NCBI RefSeq assembly: GCF_000015725.1
Contig: NC_008825.1
Location: 3,410,001-3,474,000 of the forward strand
Reading direction: 5' to 3'
Source of the DNA: Methylibium petroleiphilum PM1
GTDB lineage: Bacteria; Pseudomonadota; Gammaproteobacteria; Burkholderiales; Burkholderiaceae_C
DNA: 64,000 bases
The notes under the pieces are model-generated. The model was not told where the DNA came from. It did not search any database and saw only the letters and a program-made list of their open reading frames with translations. The position numbers and the translations under genes were made by a program. Below, in pieces: positions 1 to 9,088 of the stretch (within the stretch, counting starts at the first letter, position 1; the number at the start of each line of letters is the position of its first letter).

Positions 1-540
1 GGCGCCGGTACCTTCGAGTTCCTGTACGAAAACGGCGAGTTCTACTTCATCGAGATGAACACCCGCGTGCAGGTCGAGCACCCGGTGACCGAGCTCGTGA
101 CCGGCGTCGACATCGTGCAGATGCAGATCAAGATCGCCGCCGGCGAGAAGCTTCCGTTCACGCAACGCCAGATCGAGATGCGGGGCCACGCGATCGAGTG
201 CCGCATCAACGCCGAGGACCCTTACAAGTTCACGCCGTCACCGGGCCGCATCACGATGTGGCATCCGCCGGGCGGCCCCGGCGTGCGGGTCGATTCGCAC
301 GCATACACCAACTACTTCGTGCCGCCGAACTACGACTCGATGATCGGCAAGATCATCACTCACGGCGACACCCGCGAGCAGGCCTTGGCCCGCATGCGCA
401 CGGCGCTGCTGGAGACGGTGATCGAAGGGATCCAGACCAACACGCCGCTGCACCGCGAGTTGGTGGTCGACGCGAAATTCGTCGAGGGCGGCACGAGCAT
501 CCATTACCTCGAAGGCTGGATGGCCCAGCGCAAGCGCTGA
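1..540 (+). CDS. accC: Biotin carboxylase subunit of acetyl-CoA carboxylase (3' part)
   Basis: Carboxylates biotin on AccB with ATP and bicarbonate, the first half of malonyl-CoA synthesis for fatty acids. The reading frame is already open at base 1, so only about the last 179 of the usual ~450 residues are present and the start lies outside the window. The visible part begins in the ATP-grasp region and contains [14 protein letters not shown], whose Glu, Asn and Arg are the conserved metal and bicarbonate ligands, followed by the biotin carboxylase C-terminal domain ([13 protein letters not shown], then [10 protein letters not shown]). It stops one base before the GTG of prmA, so the two are likely cotranscribed, as is common in Burkholderiales. 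Confidence 0.95.
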   Translation, partial: GAGTFEFLYENGEFYFIEMNTRVQVEHPVTELVTGVDIVQMQIKIAAGEKLPFTQRQIEMRGHAIECRINAEDPYKFTPSPGRITMWHPPGGPGVRVDSHAYTNYFVPPNYDSMIGKIITHGDTREQALARMRTALLETVIEGIQTNTPLHRELVVDAKFVEGGTSIHYLEGWMAQRKR

Positions 541-541
541 C

Positions 542-1459
542 GTGGCAGACACGAGCATGTTCGAGCTGGTGCTGCTCGCCCGCGAGGAGCAGGTCGAGTC
601 AGTGTCGGACGCGCTGATGGAACTCGAAGCGCTGAGCATCTCGGTCGAAGACGCGGACGCCGACACACCGTCCGAGCAGGCGTTGTTCGGTGAACCCGAC
701 ATGCCTGCACCGAAGGCCGGTTGGCAGCGCTCGACGCTGCGCGCCCTGTTTCCGGACGAGTCCAGCGCGACCGATGCGGCGACGCTGTTGCTGGCTCAGG
801 AGTGGGCGGCCGATCTACAGGTGCACTCGCTGCAGCCGGTGCCCGAACAGGACTGGGTGCGATTGACGCAGTCGCAGTTCGCGCCGGTCGAGATCACGCC
901 GACCTTCTGGATCGTGCCGTCATGGCATGAGGCGCCGGCCGCGGCGACGCAGGTGATACGGCTCGACCCTGGCCTCGCCTTCGGCACCGGCACGCATCCG
1001 ACGACGCGCATGTGTCTGCGCTGGATCGCCACGCACGAGGCTGCGGTGCGCGGCCGGCGCGTTCTCGACTATGGCTGCGGCTCGGGCATCCTTGCCATCG
1101 GTGCCGCACTGTTCGGGGCCGCGCCGATCGACGCGGTCGACATCGACCCGGCGGCGATCCAGTCGACTCGGGACAACGCACATGCCAATGGCGTGACGCT
1201 CGAAGCCGGGCTGCCCGAACGCGCCGGCAGCCCGTCGGCCGCCTATCCGCTGGTGCTGGCCAACATCCTGGCCACACCGTTGAAGCTGCTGGCACCGCTG
1301 CTCAGCGCCCATGTCGCCGCGGGCGGCCACCTCGTGCTGGCCGGCATCCTGGAGCGCCAGGCCGCCGAGCTGCAGGCCGCCTATGCGCCATGGCTGGCGC
1401 TCGAGGTCAGCGATCGCGAAGACGGCTGGATCCTGATGACCGCCCGCCGCGCCGCCTGA
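542..1459 (+). CDS. prmA: Ribosomal protein L11 methyltransferase
   Basis: SAM-dependent trimethylation of ribosomal protein L11. 305 residues, about the family length. An N-terminal L11-recognition domain is followed by a Rossmann methyltransferase domain: the family signature LDPGLAFGTGTHPTT at residues 141-155, the SAM loop LDYGCGSG at 175-182, and the acidic VDIDPAA just after it. The GTG start at 542 directly follows the accC stop. An ATG at 557 (MFELVLL) is a credible alternative because the first five residues are not conserved, and no strong ribosome-binding site decides between them. The downstream zinc-ribbon gene starts 31 bp later on the same strand. Confidence 0.93.
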   Translation: MADTSMFELVLLAREEQVESVSDALMELEALSISVEDADADTPSEQALFGEPDMPAPKAGWQRSTLRALFPDESSATDAATLLLAQEWAADLQVHSLQPVPEQDWVRLTQSQFAPVEITPTFWIVPSWHEAPAAATQVIRLDPGLAFGTGTHPTTRMCLRWIATHEAAVRGRRVLDYGCGSGILAIGAALFGAAPIDAVDIDPAAIQSTRDNAHANGVTLEAGLPERAGSPSAAYPLVLANILATPLKLLAPLLSAHVAAGGHLVLAGILERQAAELQAAYAPWLALEVSDREDGWILMTARRAA

Positions 1460-1490
1460 GAGGGGCCTGCGCGATGGCATCATTCGCAGC

Positions 1491-2618
1491 ATGAGCCTGG
1501 CCACCCGCTGCACCGCCTGCGGCACGATCTTCCGTGTCGTGCAGGACCAGCTCAAGGTCTCGGAAGGCTGGGTGCGCTGCGGCCGCTGCCAGGACACCTT
1601 CAACGCGCTCGAAGGCCTGTTCGATCTGGAGCGCGAGGCACCGCCGCAGCGTATCCCGAAGGCCGGCGCTACGCAGTCGGTGGTCGAGGGCATGGCCGAG
1701 TTCGTTGCGAGCCATCACCCCGGCAACAGCGAACACGGCGCACTGCCGGCCATGCCCGCGACCCAGGAGCATGACGCGATCGAGTCGCGCTTCTTCGCGC
1801 CGCAGTCCGACGACAGCCGCTCGGACGAGCACCCCGATTTCGCCGATGCCCGCTTTCCGAGCGAGTTCCCGCCCGACGCCGCGGCACTGGAACCGGACGC
1901 GACCGAAGATCCCGTCGATGCGCTGCCGCCAGCCAGCCCCAAGAGCGCGCCGCCGTCCACGCCATTGCTGCAGCGCTGGCGCGACAGCCGTGCCGCGCGA
2001 CAGGCGGCCGCGATGAGTTCGCTGCTGGAGGCGCCGATCGGGGACGAGGCGGCGATGCCGCCGCCCGCTGCGCCGGCCGTTGCCGGCACCCCAGGCTTCC
2101 TGCGCCAGGCCGAGGATGCGGCGCGCTGGCGCCGCCCGCGGGTGCGCGCCTCGCTCGTCGTGGCTGCGGCACTGCTGATCGGCACGCTGCTCACCCAGAT
2201 CGCTGTGCAGTACCGCGACGCCTTCGCGGCACAATGGCCGCAGGCGCGGCCGACACTGGAAACGCTGTGCGAGGTGCTGGACTGCCGCATCGAGCCGCTG
2301 CGGCGCCTTGCGGCCATCACCGTCGAATCGAGTGGGCTGACGCAGGTGGAAGGCAGTGATGCCTACCGGCTGAGCCTGACGCTGCACAACCGGGGCCAGG
2401 TGGATATCGCCCTGCCGTCGGTCGATCTCAGTGTGACCGACAACAGCGGCACCCTGGTCTCGCGGCGCGCGCTGGCGCCGGCCGATTTCCGCACCGCCAC
2501 GGGCGGTTCAGTGCCCGGCGTGGCGCTCGCCCCCGGATCGGAAAGTCAGTTGCAAGCACTGCTGACGGCGCGCGGCGCACGCATCAGTGGCTACACGGTC
2601 GAGCTGTTCTATCCCTGA
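1491..2618 (+). CDS. MJ0042-type zinc-ribbon / DUF3426 membrane protein
   Basis: Function unknown. 375 residues. The N-terminus is an MJ0042-type zinc ribbon with Cys7, Cys10, Cys30 and Cys33 (CxxC-x19-CxxC). A long, low-complexity Pro/Ala/Asp-rich linker follows, then a single hydrophobic segment around residues 220-238 (ASLVVAAALLIGTLLTQIAV) and a C-terminal domain of beta character typical of DUF3426. This suggests a cytoplasmic zinc ribbon tethered to the inner membrane with a periplasmic domain. The gene habitually follows prmA in Burkholderiales, so it may share that operon; nothing in the sequence gives a biochemical role. Confidence 0.8.
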   Translation: MSLATRCTACGTIFRVVQDQLKVSEGWVRCGRCQDTFNALEGLFDLEREAPPQRIPKAGATQSVVEGMAEFVASHHPGNSEHGALPAMPATQEHDAIESRFFAPQSDDSRSDEHPDFADARFPSEFPPDAAALEPDATEDPVDALPPASPKSAPPSTPLLQRWRDSRAARQAAAMSSLLEAPIGDEAAMPPPAAPAVAGTPGFLRQAEDAARWRRPRVRASLVVAAALLIGTLLTQIAVQYRDAFAAQWPQARPTLETLCEVLDCRIEPLRRLAAITVESSGLTQVEGSDAYRLSLTLHNRGQVDIALPSVDLSVTDNSGTLVSRRALAPADFRTATGGSVPGVALAPGSESQLQALLTARGARISGYTVELFYP

Positions 2619-2675
2619 GCCCCTCGCTCGTCGCCGATCGACCGCCCTTTTATTCTTCCTCGTCTCGGAGTTGCC

Positions 2676-3581
2676 ATGCCGGCCCTGATCTGCGGTTCGC
2701 TCGCGTTCGACACCATCACCATGTTCCCCGGCCGCTTTGCGCAACAGATCCTCCCTGAGCAGATCCACATCCTCAACGTGTCCTTCCTGGTACCCACGCT
2801 GAAGCGCGAATTCGGCGGTTGCGCCGGCAATATCGCCTACACCCACCAGCAGCTGGGCGGCACGCCGGTGGTGATGGCGACGCTCGGCGCCGACGGCGAC
2901 GGCTACCTGCAGCGGCTGCGCGATTGGGGCGTGAGCACGTCCCTGGTCAAACGCATCGATGAAAGCTACACGGCGCAGGCGATCATCATCACCGACCAGG
3001 ACAACAACCAGATCACCGCCTTCCATCCCGGCGCGATGCAGTTCGCACAGCGCACGGCGGTGCCCCCACGGGGTGACCTGACGCTCGCGATCGTGGCACC
3101 GGACGGCCGCGACGCGATGATCGAGCATGCCCAGCAGCTGCACGAGGCCGGCATTCCGTTCATCTTCGATCCGGGCCAGGGCCTGCCGATGTTCGACGGC
3201 GCCGAACTGCGCCGATTCGTCGAGCAGGCGAGTTGGGTCGCGGTGAACGACTACGAGGCGAGGATGCTGTGTGACCGCACCGGCCTGAGCCTCGAACAAC
3301 TGTCGCGCTCCCACTTGCGCGGCCTGTTCGTCACACTGGGCGCTGACGGCTGCGAGGTGTGGGAGCAGGGGCAGGTCCGGCGCGTTCCTGGCGTGGCCGC
3401 CACGGCGATCGTCGATCCGACCGGTTGCGGCGACGCCTTCCGCGGTGCGCTGCTCTACGGACTGGAGCGCGACTGGCCCCTGGCGCGCTGCGCCGAACTC
3501 GGAAACCGCGTCGGCGCGCTGAAGATTGCGTGCGCCGGCCCGCAGAACCACCGCATCGATCGAGCCGCGCTCGGACTCTGA
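2676..3581 (+). CDS. PfkB-family carbohydrate (ribokinase/adenosine kinase-like) kinase
   Basis: ATP-dependent sugar or nucleoside kinase of the ribokinase fold, 301 residues. The N-terminal PfkB signature GGCAGNIAYTHQQLGG lies at residues 47-62. The C-terminal signature VDPTGCGDAFRG lies at about 247-258 and supplies the anion hole and catalytic Asp (the family consensus is DTxGAGD; here DPTGCGD). The closest family resemblance is to proteins annotated as adenosine kinase or general carbohydrate kinase, and substrate cannot be read from the sequence. It follows the DUF3426 gene by 57 bp on the same strand. A start at ATG 2676 sits behind a GGAG at 2666-2669. Confidence 0.85.
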   Translation: MPALICGSLAFDTITMFPGRFAQQILPEQIHILNVSFLVPTLKREFGGCAGNIAYTHQQLGGTPVVMATLGADGDGYLQRLRDWGVSTSLVKRIDESYTAQAIIITDQDNNQITAFHPGAMQFAQRTAVPPRGDLTLAIVAPDGRDAMIEHAQQLHEAGIPFIFDPGQGLPMFDGAELRRFVEQASWVAVNDYEARMLCDRTGLSLEQLSRSHLRGLFVTLGADGCEVWEQGQVRRVPGVAATAIVDPTGCGDAFRGALLYGLERDWPLARCAELGNRVGALKIACAGPQNHRIDRAALGL

Positions 3582-3741
3582 ATTGGTATCGACTGTGCCG
3601 TAATGCACAGTCGTGAGGCAGCGGCGCCCCTCGGAGACAGCGACACGCGAGATGGATTCACGGACGCAGTGGCGGCCGAGCAGCTATCGTTCGCATCAGG
3701 CTGAGTGGCCGGTGAAACTGCGGCTGCCGAAGGAGTGTGCG

Positions 3742-4089
3742 ATGACTCTCACGAACTGGCTGCTGCTGATGGGCGCTGCGCTCGCGCTGGCCGCGCTTTC
3801 GTGGCTGATGTGCGCCTGGTGGTATCGACGCCAGTTGAGTGCCGTGCTGCAACGCCTCGAGAAGGCCCGCGCCGTCGCGGGCCAGAATGCAACGCAGGCC
3901 AAACGCCAGATCGCACAGTTGCAGAAGGAACTGGCCGAACGCCCGGCGCTGAGTGCAGTTCAGCGCGAAGCCCGCGACAAGGCCGCCGATGCCGCCGCGC
4001 GCAAGCAGGAACTTGCCGAGAACCTCGACCGCGGCCGACTCGCGACGGCCCTGCCTGCGAACGGCTTCGCCGATACGCAACCTCTCTAG
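3742..4089 (+). CDS. Small membrane-anchored coiled-coil protein, unknown function
   Basis: Not recognised. 115 residues from the ATG at 3742, chosen because AAGGAG at 3730-3735 sits six bases ahead of it; an open frame extends upstream to 3613 but encodes Arg-rich, unconserved sequence. The product has one transmembrane segment at residues 5-24 (LLLMGAALALAALSWLMCAW), then a basic, Gln/Lys/Ala-rich helix with heptad-like spacing (roughly residues 28-95), consistent with a short cytoplasmic coiled coil. Its stop lies 36 bp before a terminator hairpin that mainly serves the convergent histone-like gene. Confidence 0.65.
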   Translation: MTLTNWLLLMGAALALAALSWLMCAWWYRRQLSAVLQRLEKARAVAGQNATQAKRQIAQLQKELAERPALSAVQREARDKAADAAARKQELAENLDRGRLATALPANGFADTQPL

Positions 4090-4124
4090 ACCGACTGCGT
4101 ACTGCCGCTGCTGCTGCGCCCATG

Positions 4125-4150
4125 AAAAAGCCCGGCCGAAGCCGGGCTTT
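4125..4150 (-). terminator. Rho-independent terminator of the histone-like gene
   Basis: Read on the minus strand, a perfect 10-bp stem (4141-4150 with 4127-4136) closes a cUUCGg tetraloop and runs into five T residues at 4129-4125. It begins 20 bp after the stop of the histone-like gene. On the plus strand there is no T tract, so it should act mainly for the minus-strand gene. Confidence 0.9.
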
Positions 4151-4170
4151 CAACTGGTCGAGCCAATCGC

Positions 4171-4608
4171 TCAGGGCTTGGTGCCCGTCGGGAAAGGCCA
4201 AGCCGCTTGCGGGCTGAGCGTGGTCTTCGCTGCCGGTGCTGCAGGCGCAGCAGGGGCGGCGGGAGCCTTCTTCGCAGCCGGCTTCTTCGCGGCTTTCTTC
4301 GCAGCCGGCTTCTTGGCGGCCTTCTTCGCGGCAGGCTTCTTCGCCGCGGCCTTCTTGGCAGGGGCCTTCTTCGCCGCCGCCTTCTTGGCCGGAGCCTTCT
4401 TCGCCGCCGCCTTCTTGGCCGGGGCCTTCTTCGCTGCCGCCTTCTTGGCCGGAGCCTTCTTCGCTGCCGCCTTCTTGGCCGGAGCCTTCTTGACTGCAGC
4501 CTTCTTCGCCGGGGCCTTCTTGGCCGCGACCTTCTTCGCCGGGGCCTTCTTGGCCGCAGCCTTCTTCGCCGGGGCCTTCTTAGCGGCCGGTTTCTTCGCA
4601 GTTGCCAT
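4171..4608 (-). CDS. Histone H1-like Lys/Ala/Pro-repeat DNA-binding protein (AlgP-like)
   Basis: A 145-residue, extremely basic protein made almost entirely of [10 protein letters not shown]-type repeats from residue 4 to about 110, then an Ala/Pro stretch and a short unique tail ending PFPTGTKP. The repeats resemble the C-terminal domain of eukaryotic histone H1 and bacterial AlgP/HctB-like proteins, which bind DNA non-specifically and compact the nucleoid. The start is the ATG at 4608, seven bases after AGGAG (4620-4616); a GTG immediately before it is too close to that site. The DNA is itself strongly repetitive, so repeat number probably varies between strains. Confidence 0.85.
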   Translation of the reverse strand: MATAKKPAAKKAPAKKAAAKKAPAKKVAAKKAPAKKAAVKKAPAKKAAAKKAPAKKAAAKKAPAKKAAAKKAPAKKAAAKKAPAKKAAAKKPAAKKAAKKPAAKKAAKKPAAKKAPAAPAAPAAPAAKTTLSPQAAWPFPTGTKP

Positions 4609-4640
4609 CACGATTCTCCTTGATCAAGTTGCAAAGAGCA

Positions 4641-4714
4641 CTGTGCCGCTCGATACGGCACAGCGATTCACTGCCCATGGGGCTGCCTTGGAGAGACGCT
4701 CCGGTGCAGTGAAT
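4641..4714. repeat. Two inverted repeats upstream of the histone-like gene
   Basis: In the 214-bp gap between the histone-like gene and nrdB there is a perfect 8-bp stem CTGTGCCG/CGGCACAG (4641-4648 with 4656-4663, 7-nt loop). Next to it is a perfect 9-bp inverted repeat ATTCACTGC/GCAGTGAAT (4666-4674 with 4706-4714). The first could form in the histone mRNA leader or end the nrdB transcript, but neither strand has a T run. The second has widely spaced arms and could be an operator. Confidence 0.5.
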
Positions 4715-4825
4715 GGGGTCGTGGGCAATGCGTTGCGCTTCTGCGTCGCTAACGTCTCACCCACAGATCTTGATTTGTTGTCTTCCTTCTTCTTCAGGGC
4801 CCGAGCGCCGTGCGCACGAGGTGCT

Positions 4826-6037
4826 TCAATCCCAGGAGAGCGCGCCACCGGACTGGTACTCGATGACGCGGGTCTCGAAGAAATTGCGCTCCTTCTTCAG
4901 GTCGATCATTTCACTCATCCACGGGAACGGGTTTTCCTCGTTCGGGAAGAGCTCCTCCAGGCCGATCTGCGTCGCGCGCCGGTTCGCGATGTAACGCAGG
5001 TAGCCCTTGAACATGGACGCGTTCAGACCGAGCACGCCGCGCGGCATGGTGTCTTCGGCGTAGCGGTATTCCAGTTCGACGGCCTTCATGAACAGGGCCT
5101 TGATCTCGGCCTTGAATTCGGCGGTCCACAGCTGGGGGTTCTCGAGCTTGATCTGGTTGATCAGGTCGATGCCGAAGTTGCAGTGCATCGACTCGTCACG
5201 CAGGATGTATTGGTACTGCTCGGCCGCGCCCGTCATCTTGTTCTGCCGACCGAGCGCGAGGATCTGCGTGAAGCCGACGTAGAAGAACAGACCTTCCATC
5301 AGGCAGGCGAAGACGATCAGCGATTTCAGCAGCGTGCGATCGTTCTCGAGCGTGCCGGTGTGGAAGTTCGGATCCATGATCGCGCCGATGAAGGGGATCA
5401 GGAACTCGTCCTTGTCGCGGATCGACTGGACCTCGTTGTAGGCGTTGAAGATCTCGCTCTCGTCCAGGCCCAGCGACTCGACGATGTACTGGTAGGCGTG
5501 CGTGTGGATCGCTTCTTCGAAGGCTTGGCGCAACAGGAACTGCCGGCACTCGGGCGCGGTGATGTGGCGGTAGGTGCCCAGCACGATGTTGTTGGCGGCC
5601 AGCGAATCGGCGGTCACGAAGAAGCCGAGGTTGCGCTTGATGATGCGGCGCTCGTCTTCCGACAAGCCGTTCGGATCCTTCCAGGTCGCGATGTCGCGCG
5701 ACATGTTGACCTCTTGCGGCATCCAGTGATTCGCACAGGTGGCGAGGTACTTCTCCCACGCCCACTTGTACTTGAACGGCACCAGTTGGTTGACGTCGGT
5801 CTGGCCGTTGATGATGCGCTTGTCGGCCACGTTGACGCGGCGCGTGCCCGCTGCCGCCGAAGGCTTCACGGCATGGGCCGCAGCCGGAGGCGCATCGAAC
5901 AAGGCAGCAGACTGCGTTGCGGGCGACGAGGAAATCGGGGATGACGGGTCTGTGGCCCGTGCATCGCGCAGCGATGAGGGCGGAGTGTGATGCGTCGCAG
6001 TGGAGGCGGAACGAGCGTCGTCTTCCCAAACCAGCAT
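4826..6037 (-). CDS. nrdB: Class Ia ribonucleotide reductase, beta (radical) subunit
   Basis: Holds the diiron-tyrosyl radical that drives ribonucleotide reduction by NrdA. 403 residues. The diiron/radical motif [12 protein letters not shown] supplies Glu175, His178 and the radical Tyr182, and later helices carry the second Glu/His set. The first ~65 residues are a Ser/Ala/Pro-rich, poorly conserved extension; conserved sequence begins near [14 protein letters not shown]. No internal start is better placed: the ATG at 6037 opens with LVWED, which recurs in related NrdB proteins. nrdA lies 135 bp upstream on the same strand, and the gap holds a strong hairpin. Confidence 0.95.
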   Translation of the reverse strand: MLVWEDDARSASTATHHTPPSSLRDARATDPSSPISSSPATQSAALFDAPPAAAHAVKPSAAAGTRRVNVADKRIINGQTDVNQLVPFKYKWAWEKYLATCANHWMPQEVNMSRDIATWKDPNGLSEDERRIIKRNLGFFVTADSLAANNIVLGTYRHITAPECRQFLLRQAFEEAIHTHAYQYIVESLGLDESEIFNAYNEVQSIRDKDEFLIPFIGAIMDPNFHTGTLENDRTLLKSLIVFACLMEGLFFYVGFTQILALGRQNKMTGAAEQYQYILRDESMHCNFGIDLINQIKLENPQLWTAEFKAEIKALFMKAVELEYRYAEDTMPRGVLGLNASMFKGYLRYIANRRATQIGLEELFPNEENPFPWMSEMIDLKKERNFFETRVIEYQSGGALSWD

Positions 6038-6118
6038 GGTGTACTTCCTGTGAACTGAATTATCGGAGTGTTGTGTTCAAACACCAAGCACTTGTTGACA
6101 TCGAAGCGCTGAAGTTGT

Positions 6119-6155
6119 TGCGGTCGTGCATCGCTTGCAGGCGACCACGACCGCA
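6119..6155. repeat. Strong hairpin between nrdA and nrdB
   Basis: A perfect 10-bp inverted repeat TGCGGTCGTG/CACGACCGCA (6119-6128 with 6146-6155) is continued inward by TCGC/GCGA (6131-6134 with 6141-6144) around a six-base loop. It lies 18 bp after the nrdA stop on the nrdAB transcript. No T run follows on either strand, so it looks more like an RNA-stability or processing element than a terminator. Confidence 0.6.
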
Positions 6156-6172
6156 CGACACGCATTGGCGAA

Positions 6173-9088
6173 TCACTGACAGGCCTCGCACGTCGGGTCG
6201 TCGATCGCGCAGAACTTCATGTCGGTGGCAGGCACGCTGCTCGCAGCATCGAACTGCGCTTGCGCTGCGGCAGCCACGGCATCGACACCACCGCTGCCGC
6301 TCGACACGGCATTCAGGTGCCCCGCCTTCACCGTCGATTTCTCGGCATGCGTCGCGCCCACCGTGCGCAGGTAGTAGGTGGTCTTCAGGCCACGCTGCCA
6401 CGCGAGCTTGTAGGTGTCGTCGAGCTTCTTGCCGGACGCGCCCGCCATGTAGATGTTGAGGCTCTGCGCCTGGTCGATCCATTTCTGGCGGCGTGCCGCC
6501 GCCTCGACCAGCCAGGTCGGCTCGACCTCGAAGGCCGTCGCGTAGAGCGACTTCAGTTCCTCTGGCACGCGGTCGATGCGACGCAGCGAACCATCGAAGT
6601 GCTTGAGGTCCATCACCATCACGTCGTCCCACAGACCGAGCTTCTTCAGATCACGCACGAGGTACTCGTTGATGACCGTGAACTCGCCCGACAGGTTGGA
6701 CTTGACCGACAGGTTGCTGAACGACGGCTCGATCGACGCGTCCACGCCGATGATGTTGGAGATGGTCGCGGTCGGAGCGATCGCCACGCAGTTGGAATTG
6801 CGCATGCCGTGCTGCTGGATGCGCGCGCGCAGCGCGTCCCAGTCGAGCGAGGTGGAACGGTCGACGTCGACGTAGCCGCCGCGCTGCTCGGCCAGCAGAT
6901 CCAGGCTGTCGATCGGCAGGATGCCGCGGTCCCACAGCGAACCCTTGTAACTGGAATAGCGGCCGCGCTCCTCGGCCAGTTCGGTCGAGGCCCAATAGGC
7001 GTGGTAGCACACCGCCTCCATCGAACGGTCGGCGTACTCGACCGCCTGCTGCGAAGCGTAGGCAATGCGCAGTTGGTAGAGGCTGTCCTGGAAGCCCATC
7101 ACGCCCAGGCCGACCGGGCGGTGGCGCAGATTGGAGTCGCGTGCCTTCTTGACCGCGTAGTAGTTGATGTCGATCACGTTGTCGAGCATGCGCATCGCCG
7201 TCGACACCGTCTTCCTCAGCTTGGCGTGGTCGATCTCCAGACCCTCGGCGCCGTGCATCAGGTGCTGGGCGAGGTTGACCGAGCCGAGGTTGCAGACCGC
7301 GATCTCGCTGCCGTTGGTGTTGAGCGTGATCTCGGTGCACAGGTTCGAAGAGTGCACCACGCCGACATGCTGCTGGGGCGAGCGGACGTTGCAGGCATCC
7401 TTGAACGTGATCCACGGATGCCCGGTCTCGAACAGCATCGACAGCATCTTGCGCCACAGGTCCTTGGCCGGCACGCGCTTGTAGAGCTTGAGCTCGCCTC
7501 GATCGGCCTTCTGTTCGTATGCGGTGTACGCCTGCTCGAAAGCGATGCCGAACTTGTCATGCAGGTCCGGGCAGGTGGACGGCGAGAACAGCGTCCAGTC
7601 GCCGCCTTCGATGACGCGCCGCATGAACAGATCGGGGATCCAGTTCGCGGTGTTCATGTCGTGGGTGCGACGGCGGTCGTCGCCGGTGTTCTTGCGCAGC
7701 TCCAGGAACTCCTCGATGTCGAGGTGCCAGGTTTCCAGGTAGGCACAGACCGCCCCCTTGCGCTTGCCGCCCTGGTTGACGGCCACCGCGGTGTCGTTGA
7801 CGACCTTCAGGAATGGCACGACGCCCTGCGACTCGCCGTTGGTGCCCTTGATGTGACTGCCGAGCGCACGCACCGGTGTCCAGTCGTTGCCCAGACCACC
7901 GGCGAACTTGGAGAGCAACGCGTTCTCCTTGATCGCCTCGTAGATGCCGTCCAGGTCGTCGGCCACGGTCGTGAGGTAGCAGCTCGACAGCTGCGAGCGG
8001 CGCGTGCCGCTGTTGAACAGCGTCGGCGTGCTCGACATGAAGTCGAAGCTCGACAGCACCTCGTAGAACTCGATTGCCCGCGCCTCGCGGTCGACCTCGT
8101 TCAGCGCCAGGCCCATGGCCACGCGCATGAAGAAGGCCTGCGGCAATTCGATGCGCGCCTTGCGAACGTGCAGGAAGTAGCGGTCGTACAGCGTCTGCAG
8201 GCCGAGGTAGTCGAACTGCAGGTCGCGGTCGGCCTTGAGCGCCTCGCCCAGGCGGCGCAGGTCGTACTGCATCAGCCGCTCGTCGAGCAGTTCGGCCTCG
8301 ACACCCTGCTTGATGAAGCCCGGGAAGTAGTCGGCATAGCGCTGCTGCATTTCCTCGTGGAGCACCTCGCCGCCGAGGATTTCGCGGCGGATGGTGTGCA
8401 GCAGCAGCCGCGCAGTCGCCCGCGTGTAGGCCGGGTCCTTCTCGATCAGCGTGCGGGCGGCCAGGATGGCGGCCTTGTAGACCTCGTCGATCGGCACGCC
8501 GTCGTACAGGTTCCGCTGGGTCTCGGCGAGGATCGGCGCAGCCTGCACCTCGCTGCCGAGATTGGCACAGGCCGATTCCACCAGGGCCTGCAACCGGCCG
8601 GTGTCGAGCGGCACGCGCTGGCCGCGATCGATCACGTGCAGTGCGACGGCCGGCGTCACCGGCGCAGCGCCCTGCTTGGCGCGCTCCTGAGCGCGGCGCT
8701 CGCGGTACAGCACATAGGCGCGGGCGATCTCGTGGTGCCCGCCGCGCATCAGCCCAAGTTCAACCGCATCCTGGACGTCCTCGATGTGGAAGGTGCCGCC
8801 GCCCGGACGTGAACGCAGCAGCGCGCGCACCACCGATTCGGTCAGACCATCGACCATCTCGCGGACGCTGGCCGAGGCCGCACCCTGCGTGCCGTGCACG
8901 GCCAGGAAGGCCTTCATCAAGGCCACGGCGATCTTGTTCGGCTCGAACGCCACCACCGCTCCGTTGCGCCGGATGATCTGGTAGCCGGCATAGGCCGAGC
9001 TGCCGGGAGCCGCCCGCGAAACTGCGGTGGCGGCGAGCGCGCCGCCGGCAAGAGCGGCGGCCGGAACGCTGGAGCTGATGGATTGCAT
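6173..9088 (-). CDS. nrdA: Class Ia ribonucleotide reductase, alpha (catalytic) subunit
   Basis: Reduces ribonucleoside diphosphates to deoxyribonucleotides with NrdB. 971 residues, longer than the ~760 of E. coli NrdA. The extra length lies at the N-terminus: a low-complexity leader, an ATP-cone (IIRRNGAVVAFEPNKI near residue 38) and a second cone-like stretch near residue 150. Active-site residues are visible: the Cys in SQLSSCYLTT, the SNLCTEI block with Asn, Cys and Glu, the partner Cys in AVCNLGS, and the C-terminal redox pair CEAC. The ATG at 9088 is preceded by AAAGGGA and chosen over an upstream in-frame start at 9196. Transcription probably begins about 270 bp upstream under NrdR. 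Confidence 0.95.
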   Translation of the reverse strand: MQSISSSVPAAALAGGALAATAVSRAAPGSSAYAGYQIIRRNGAVVAFEPNKIAVALMKAFLAVHGTQGAASASVREMVDGLTESVVRALLRSRPGGGTFHIEDVQDAVELGLMRGGHHEIARAYVLYRERRAQERAKQGAAPVTPAVALHVIDRGQRVPLDTGRLQALVESACANLGSEVQAAPILAETQRNLYDGVPIDEVYKAAILAARTLIEKDPAYTRATARLLLHTIRREILGGEVLHEEMQQRYADYFPGFIKQGVEAELLDERLMQYDLRRLGEALKADRDLQFDYLGLQTLYDRYFLHVRKARIELPQAFFMRVAMGLALNEVDREARAIEFYEVLSSFDFMSSTPTLFNSGTRRSQLSSCYLTTVADDLDGIYEAIKENALLSKFAGGLGNDWTPVRALGSHIKGTNGESQGVVPFLKVVNDTAVAVNQGGKRKGAVCAYLETWHLDIEEFLELRKNTGDDRRRTHDMNTANWIPDLFMRRVIEGGDWTLFSPSTCPDLHDKFGIAFEQAYTAYEQKADRGELKLYKRVPAKDLWRKMLSMLFETGHPWITFKDACNVRSPQQHVGVVHSSNLCTEITLNTNGSEIAVCNLGSVNLAQHLMHGAEGLEIDHAKLRKTVSTAMRMLDNVIDINYYAVKKARDSNLRHRPVGLGVMGFQDSLYQLRIAYASQQAVEYADRSMEAVCYHAYWASTELAEERGRYSSYKGSLWDRGILPIDSLDLLAEQRGGYVDVDRSTSLDWDALRARIQQHGMRNSNCVAIAPTATISNIIGVDASIEPSFSNLSVKSNLSGEFTVINEYLVRDLKKLGLWDDVMVMDLKHFDGSLRRIDRVPEELKSLYATAFEVEPTWLVEAAARRQKWIDQAQSLNIYMAGASGKKLDDTYKLAWQRGLKTTYYLRTVGATHAEKSTVKAGHLNAVSSGSGGVDAVAAAAQAQFDAASSVPATDMKFCAIDDPTCEACQ

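Noticed and set aside
4127-4150. Terminator for the plus-strand small membrane protein gene
   Set aside because: On the plus strand the stem is followed by CAACTGG, not by T residues; it fits the minus-strand gene.
4264-4590. Regularly repeated DNA that could suggest a CRISPR array
   Set aside because: Units are contiguous with no unique spacers and translate into the Lys/Ala/Pro repeats of one protein.
3953-5944. Plus-strand open frame with FFAAGFF-type repeats
   Set aside because: The repeats are the antisense reading of the histone-like Lys/Ala repeats and the rest is antisense to nrdB.
6260-8812. Long plus-strand open frame opposite nrdA
   Set aside because: Antisense shadow of a gene with all class I reductase active-site residues; no domain of its own.
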